NCBI GenBank assembly: GCA_016871415.1
Contig: VHDL01000010.1
Span: 19,467 to 83,466 of the forward strand
From: Verrucomicrobiota bacterium
Lineage (GTDB): Bacteria; Verrucomicrobiota; Verrucomicrobiia; Opitutales; UBA953
Direction: 5' to 3'
DNA length: 64,000 nt
Shown here: positions 61,198 through 64,000 of the stretch, piece by piece
Numbering within the stretch: the stretch's first letter is position 1
Layout of the letters: each line of letters begins with the position of its first letter
Translations under genes and position numbers: made by a program
Notes under the pieces: model-generated
Told to the model about the DNA's origin: nothing
Seen by the model: the letters and a program-made list of their open reading frames with translations, nothing else
Database searches by the model: none

Positions 61198-61956
61198 TCA
61201 GAGGCGCACGGGCAGGCCGGCCTCCCGGAGGCGTTCCTTGGCCTGCCTGACTGTGTACGTTCCGAAATGGAAGATGCTGGCCGCCAGCACGGCACTGGCC
61301 CCTCCGTCACGCAGGACTTCAGCCAGGTGGTCGAGGCTGCCGGCTCCGCCGGAGGCGATGACGGGCACCTCGACCGCCCGGGAGACGGCGAGGTTCAACG
61401 GGATGTCGTAACCGGCGGCCGTCCCATCCCGGTCCATGCTCGTGAGGAGAATCTCACCGGCGCCCAGGGAGGCGACCTTGCGGGCCCAATCGACCGCGTC
61501 CAGGCCGGTGGGTTTGCGTCCGCCGTGGGTGTACACCTCCCACTTTCCGTCAGCGGCACATTTGGCGTCGATTGCCACGACGATGCACTGACTGCCGAAC
61601 TTGCGGGCCGCCGCGAGCACGAGCCCCGGGTCCCCGATGGCGGAGGTGTTGAGAGAGACCTTATCCGCGCCGGCGTTGAGCATGGTTCGCACGTCGTCAA
61701 CGGAGCGGAGGCCGCCGCCGACCGTGAGGGGCATGAAGACCTGATCGGCCGTGCGTTCGACGACGTCCACCAGGGTGCGACGACCGTCGCTGGAGGCGGT
61801 GATGTCCAGGAAGACGAGCTCATCCGCGCCCTGCTGTTCGTAAGCGGCGGCGACAGAGACGGGGTCGCCGGCGTCGCGCAGCTCCACGAATTTCACGCCT
61901 TTGACCACACGTCCGGCGTGGACATCAAGGCAGGGGATGATCCTTACTGAGAGCAC
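61198..61956 (-). CDS. hisF: Imidazole glycerol phosphate synthase, cyclase subunit
   Basis: This is a 252-residue TIM-barrel enzyme starting from the GTG at 61956, which puts the catalytic Asp of [17 protein letters not shown] at position 11, the standard position; the longer frame upstream is rejected. [25 protein letters not shown] carries the second catalytic Asp. [17 protein letters not shown] and [13 protein letters not shown] are conserved. It works with HisH, which is not in the window. It follows dtd by 28 bases. Confidence 0.96.
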   Translation of the reverse strand: MLSVRIIPCLDVHAGRVVKGVKFVELRDAGDPVSVAAAYEQQGADELVFLDITASSDGRRTLVDVVERTADQVFMPLTVGGGLRSVDDVRTMLNAGADKVSLNTSAIGDPGLVLAAARKFGSQCIVVAIDAKCAADGKWEVYTHGGRKPTGLDAVDWARKVASLGAGEILLTSMDRDGTAAGYDIPLNLAVSRAVEVPVIASGGAGSLDHLAEVLRDGGASAVLAASIFHFGTYTVRQAKERLREAGLPVRL

Positions 61957-61984
61957 GGCGGAAGAGGTAGGGAAGAGGTCCGTC

Positions 61985-62428
61985 CTAGTAAAGCACGACC
62001 GTGACCGGTCCGTCATTCACCAGGGAGAGCTCCATGTCTTCACCGAAGAAGCCGGCACTTACGGGGCGTCCCGTGACCTCGGCGAGCATGCGGACAAACT
62101 GGTCGAAGAGCGTGCGGGCGACCTCAGATCTGGCCGCCTTGTGGAACGACGGTCTGTTGCCCTTGGAGAAATCGGCCAGAAGGGTGAACTGACTCACGGC
62201 CAGCACTTCGCCTCCCGCATCGGTGACGGAAAGCCCCATCCTGCCCTGATCGTCCTCCATCAGCCTGACCTTGGCGACCTCCGTGGCGAGACGTCGGACG
62301 GTCGACTCGTCGTCATCCACTGCGACCCCGACCAGGAGCACGAAGCCGCGCCCGATGCATGAGGCGGCACCCCGATCGTCCTTGCGCCTCACCGATGCGC
62401 TCAGCACGCGCTGCACGACGACGACCAT
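61985..62428 (-). CDS. dtd: D-aminoacyl-tRNA deacylase
   Basis: This is a 147-residue DTD that removes D-amino acids from tRNA. It has [11 protein letters not shown] at the start, [18 protein letters not shown] (the SQFTL motif) and [13 protein letters not shown] at the end (usually NSGPVT; here Asp replaces Ser). It is coupled to the isochorismate synthase gene with a 4-base gap. Length is typical. Confidence 0.94.
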   Translation of the reverse strand: MVVVVQRVLSASVRRKDDRGAASCIGRGFVLLVGVAVDDDESTVRRLATEVAKVRLMEDDQGRMGLSVTDAGGEVLAVSQFTLLADFSKGNRPSFHKAARSEVARTLFDQFVRMLAEVTGRPVSAGFFGEDMELSLVNDGPVTVVLY

Positions 62429-62432
62429 GGAT

Positions 62433-63767
62433 TCAGGTCAGGGCGTCGAGCACCGTCCGCAGCTTCATCTCGGTCTCGGCGGCCTCGGCCTCGGGATCCG
62501 AACCCGCCACGATGCCGGCGCCGGCATAGGCCCTCGCTTCGCCACCGCGCAGACGTGCGCAACGAAGGGCCACGAAGAGCTTGCCGGACCGTCCGTCGGC
62601 GGAGACCCAGCCCACGGCACCCGTGTAGAGACCGCGCTTGTGGGGCTCGAATCCGGGGATGAAGGGAAGGGCCATCGCGCGGGGCTTCCCGCCCACGGCG
62701 GGCGTGGGGTGGAGCTCTCCGGCGACCTCGAAGAACCTGCGGTCGGCCGGCATGCGACCGACAATCGGGGTGCGCAGGTGCATGACGTTTCCGAGACGAA
62801 GCAGCTCGGCGTCGCGCCGGGTGGCGGCCAGCACGCCCACCATGCCCAGACGGCGCAGGATGGATTGCGTGACCGCGTCATGCTCACGACGGTCCTTGTC
62901 GCTGGCCAGGAGGGCTTCGGCCAGACGGGCGTCCTCGGCCGCGGATTCACCCCGACGGGTCGTCCCGGCCACCGATTCGGTCCTCACCTCGCCGTCGAAA
63001 AGGGAAAGGAGGGTCTCGGGAGTGGCGCCGACCATCGCGCCCTCCGGTTCATCCACGAGGAAGGTGTGACAGGGCGCGTTACCGCGACGCAGGCGATGCA
63101 AGGCGGCATAGACGTCAAAGGGTTCGGTCCGTCGCCAGTCGAAGGCGCGCGTGAGCACAATCTTCTCGAAGGCCCCCTCGCGGATCAGCTCGGTGGCCCG
63201 GTCGACCGCGGAGGGGAACCAGCGTCCCCCCACTTCGCTGAGCACGGTCGCCGAGGACGGACGCGGGGCGGCAGGGCGGGTGCGGTAGGTGAACTTCTGA
63301 AAATCAACGGCCCGGCGCGCGAGTCGTGCGGCGGCTCCGGGTGACGCGACCTCGGCGAGGGTGACCTTGGTGCGACCGCCCTCCGTGACAACCTGCCAGG
63401 AGGGCAGGAAGACGCAGGCGTCGATGGCTCCGCCGGGCGTTTCGGGATAGAAAGGGAAGGTGGCCACGAGCCGGGGGACTTCACCGACGCAGGACAGCTT
63501 GGCGCTGAGTGATCGCACCCAGCGGTCGGCTTCAAGGAAGCGCCGCTCGCCACGGCCCTGCCAGAGCGCAATCGGTTCGCCCGCGGCGTGGGCGCGTTCA
63601 CGGGAGGGATTCTCAAAATAGCCGCGCGGCCCCCTCGGATCCAGTGTCTCCAGCACGGCTAGGGGGTCCAGCGCCGCGGTGGTGAACGCGTAGGTGATCC
63701 AGCCATCTTCGCCACGCTCCGCTTCCGCGCGCTCTAGTTGGTCGAGGGCTGCGATCGTGTCGGCCAT
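62433..63767 (-). CDS. menF: Isochorismate synthase (chorismate-binding family)
   Basis: This 444-residue protein starts at 63767 (MADTIAALDQLERAE). The chorismate-binding core is in the C-terminal half: FEKIVLTRAFDW, FLVDEPEGAMVGATPETLLSL, SVAGTTRRGES, SDKDRREHDAV, ELHPTPAVGGKPR and YTGAVGWV, ending with YAGAGIVAGSDPEAEAAETEMK. This is the isochorismate synthase type, probably the first step of menaquinone synthesis. Four bases separate it from metG before and from dtd after. Confidence 0.88.
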   Translation of the reverse strand: MADTIAALDQLERAEAERGEDGWITYAFTTAALDPLAVLETLDPRGPRGYFENPSRERAHAAGEPIALWQGRGERRFLEADRWVRSLSAKLSCVGEVPRLVATFPFYPETPGGAIDACVFLPSWQVVTEGGRTKVTLAEVASPGAAARLARRAVDFQKFTYRTRPAAPRPSSATVLSEVGGRWFPSAVDRATELIREGAFEKIVLTRAFDWRRTEPFDVYAALHRLRRGNAPCHTFLVDEPEGAMVGATPETLLSLFDGEVRTESVAGTTRRGESAAEDARLAEALLASDKDRREHDAVTQSILRRLGMVGVLAATRRDAELLRLGNVMHLRTPIVGRMPADRRFFEVAGELHPTPAVGGKPRAMALPFIPGFEPHKRGLYTGAVGWVSADGRSGKLFVALRCARLRGGEARAYAGAGIVAGSDPEAEAAETEMKLRTVLDALT

Positions 63768-63771
63768 GGAT

Positions 63772-64000
63772 TCATGCGGCCGGAGCCGGCGGTGCCTCAA
63801 CCTGAGGGAAGAGGATGCATTTTTCGGCCACGCGCACCCCGCTTCCGGCGGCGGACCAGTCGAATCGGTCGAAGTCAGCGGGCACGGACTGCCCGATGTT
63901 CTCCAGCAGTGCGCGCGCGGTCGTCGGCATGACGGGCAGGAGGGCTGTTCCGACGAGTCTCAGGCCTTCGGAGACATGGGCCAGGCACGAATCCAGACGG
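63772..64000 (-). CDS. metG: Methionyl-tRNA synthetase, C-terminal end (partial)
   Basis: The minus strand at the window edge encodes 75 residues without a start: LDSCLAHVSEGLRLVGTALL, then PVMPTTARALLENIGQ, FDWSAAGSGVRVAEK and ILFPQVEAPP before the stop. This is the anticodon-binding end of a class I MetRS: the PxMPxTA helix and the final LFPR-like strand are distinctive. The product ends shortly after this domain, so no C-terminal tRNA-binding (OB-fold) extension is present. It begins the metG-menF-dtd-hisF run. Confidence 0.85.
   Translation of the reverse strand, partial: RLDSCLAHVSEGLRLVGTALLPVMPTTARALLENIGQSVPADFDRFDWSAAGSGVRVAEKCILFPQVEAPPAPAA

Overview
The window looks like chromosomal backbone DNA from a GC-rich Gram-negative bacterium, most probably a member of the Verrucomicrobiota (PVC group, Opitutae-like). 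The evidence is an outer-membrane gene set (LpxK, an LpxR-like lipid A deacylase, an MCE/Mla lipid transporter) together with two small families largely confined to this part of the tree (a DUF5069 protein at 4315-4785 and a Minf_1886-type protein at 55366-55764). Amino-acid genes (trpC, hisC, hisF) are scattered singly among unrelated genes, and start sites mostly lack a clear Shine-Dalgarno sequence. I see no insertion sequence, phage gene, CRISPR array, tRNA or rRNA. Coding density is very high, with chains of 1-, 4- and 11-base overlaps and tail-to-tail overlaps of up to 53 bases.

Layout. 3-1373 is the C-terminal half of an M16 peptidase. 1360-8226 (minus) is an eight-gene run that starts with the MlaE-MlaF-MlaD-lipoprotein transporter and continues into DUF5069, a divergent SpoU methyltransferase, an unknown protein and an AmpG-like permease. 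Facing it, 8316-11851 (plus) carries an LpxR-like protein, an exopolyphosphatase-type protein, a SCO-type copper/thiol protein and a His-rich membrane-anchored protein. 11841-20481 (minus) is a seven-gene run headed by valS and followed by six genes suited to amino-sugar turnover. The SRP RNA gene lies at about 20549-20650. 20738-26267 (minus) encodes the complete 2-oxoglutarate dehydrogenase complex (sucA, sucB, lpdA), divergent from an SNF2 helicase. 28909-31947 holds rimO, rsmA and trpC; 32021-34635 holds mazG, a YgjP-like metalloprotease, a Nudix hydrolase and a DUF374 acyltransferase; 34622-35557 holds ribE and tatA; 35614-38349 holds an acylphosphatase, an ABC exporter and an unknown protein.

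38350-42483 (minus) has a topoisomerase III, a class V aminotransferase and panD. lpxK and ppk overlap tail to tail. 45879-47926 holds an Rsm22-like protein, recR and ybaB; 48011-52519 holds a DUF971 protein, a PIN-PhoH ATPase and mutS. 52524-54184 holds a lipoate ligase and an RmlD-like reductase; 54275-55764 holds hisC and the Minf_1886 protein. 55754-56806 is an unusual fusion of a HAD hydrolase to a DciA/DUF721 helicase-loader domain. The rest holds a small lipoprotein, a PanE-like reductase, nadB, a CNNM/CorC-type membrane protein, and a minus-strand run metG-menF-dtd-hisF, in which metG is cut by the window edge.

Connected themes are outer-membrane lipid asymmetry and lipid A (Mla-type transporter, LpxR, LpxK, DUF374), lipoylated dehydrogenase chemistry (SucAB-LpdA plus a lipoate ligase), cofactor synthesis (PanD, PanE, NadB, RibE, an isochorismate synthase) and genome maintenance (RecR, MutS, TopB, SNF2, DciA fusion). 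The most interesting items for follow-up are the HAD-DciA fusion, the valS-led amino-sugar operon, and several proteins that appear to have lost family metal ligands or key motifs (SNF2 SWIM-like region, Rsm22-like protein, SpoU-like protein).
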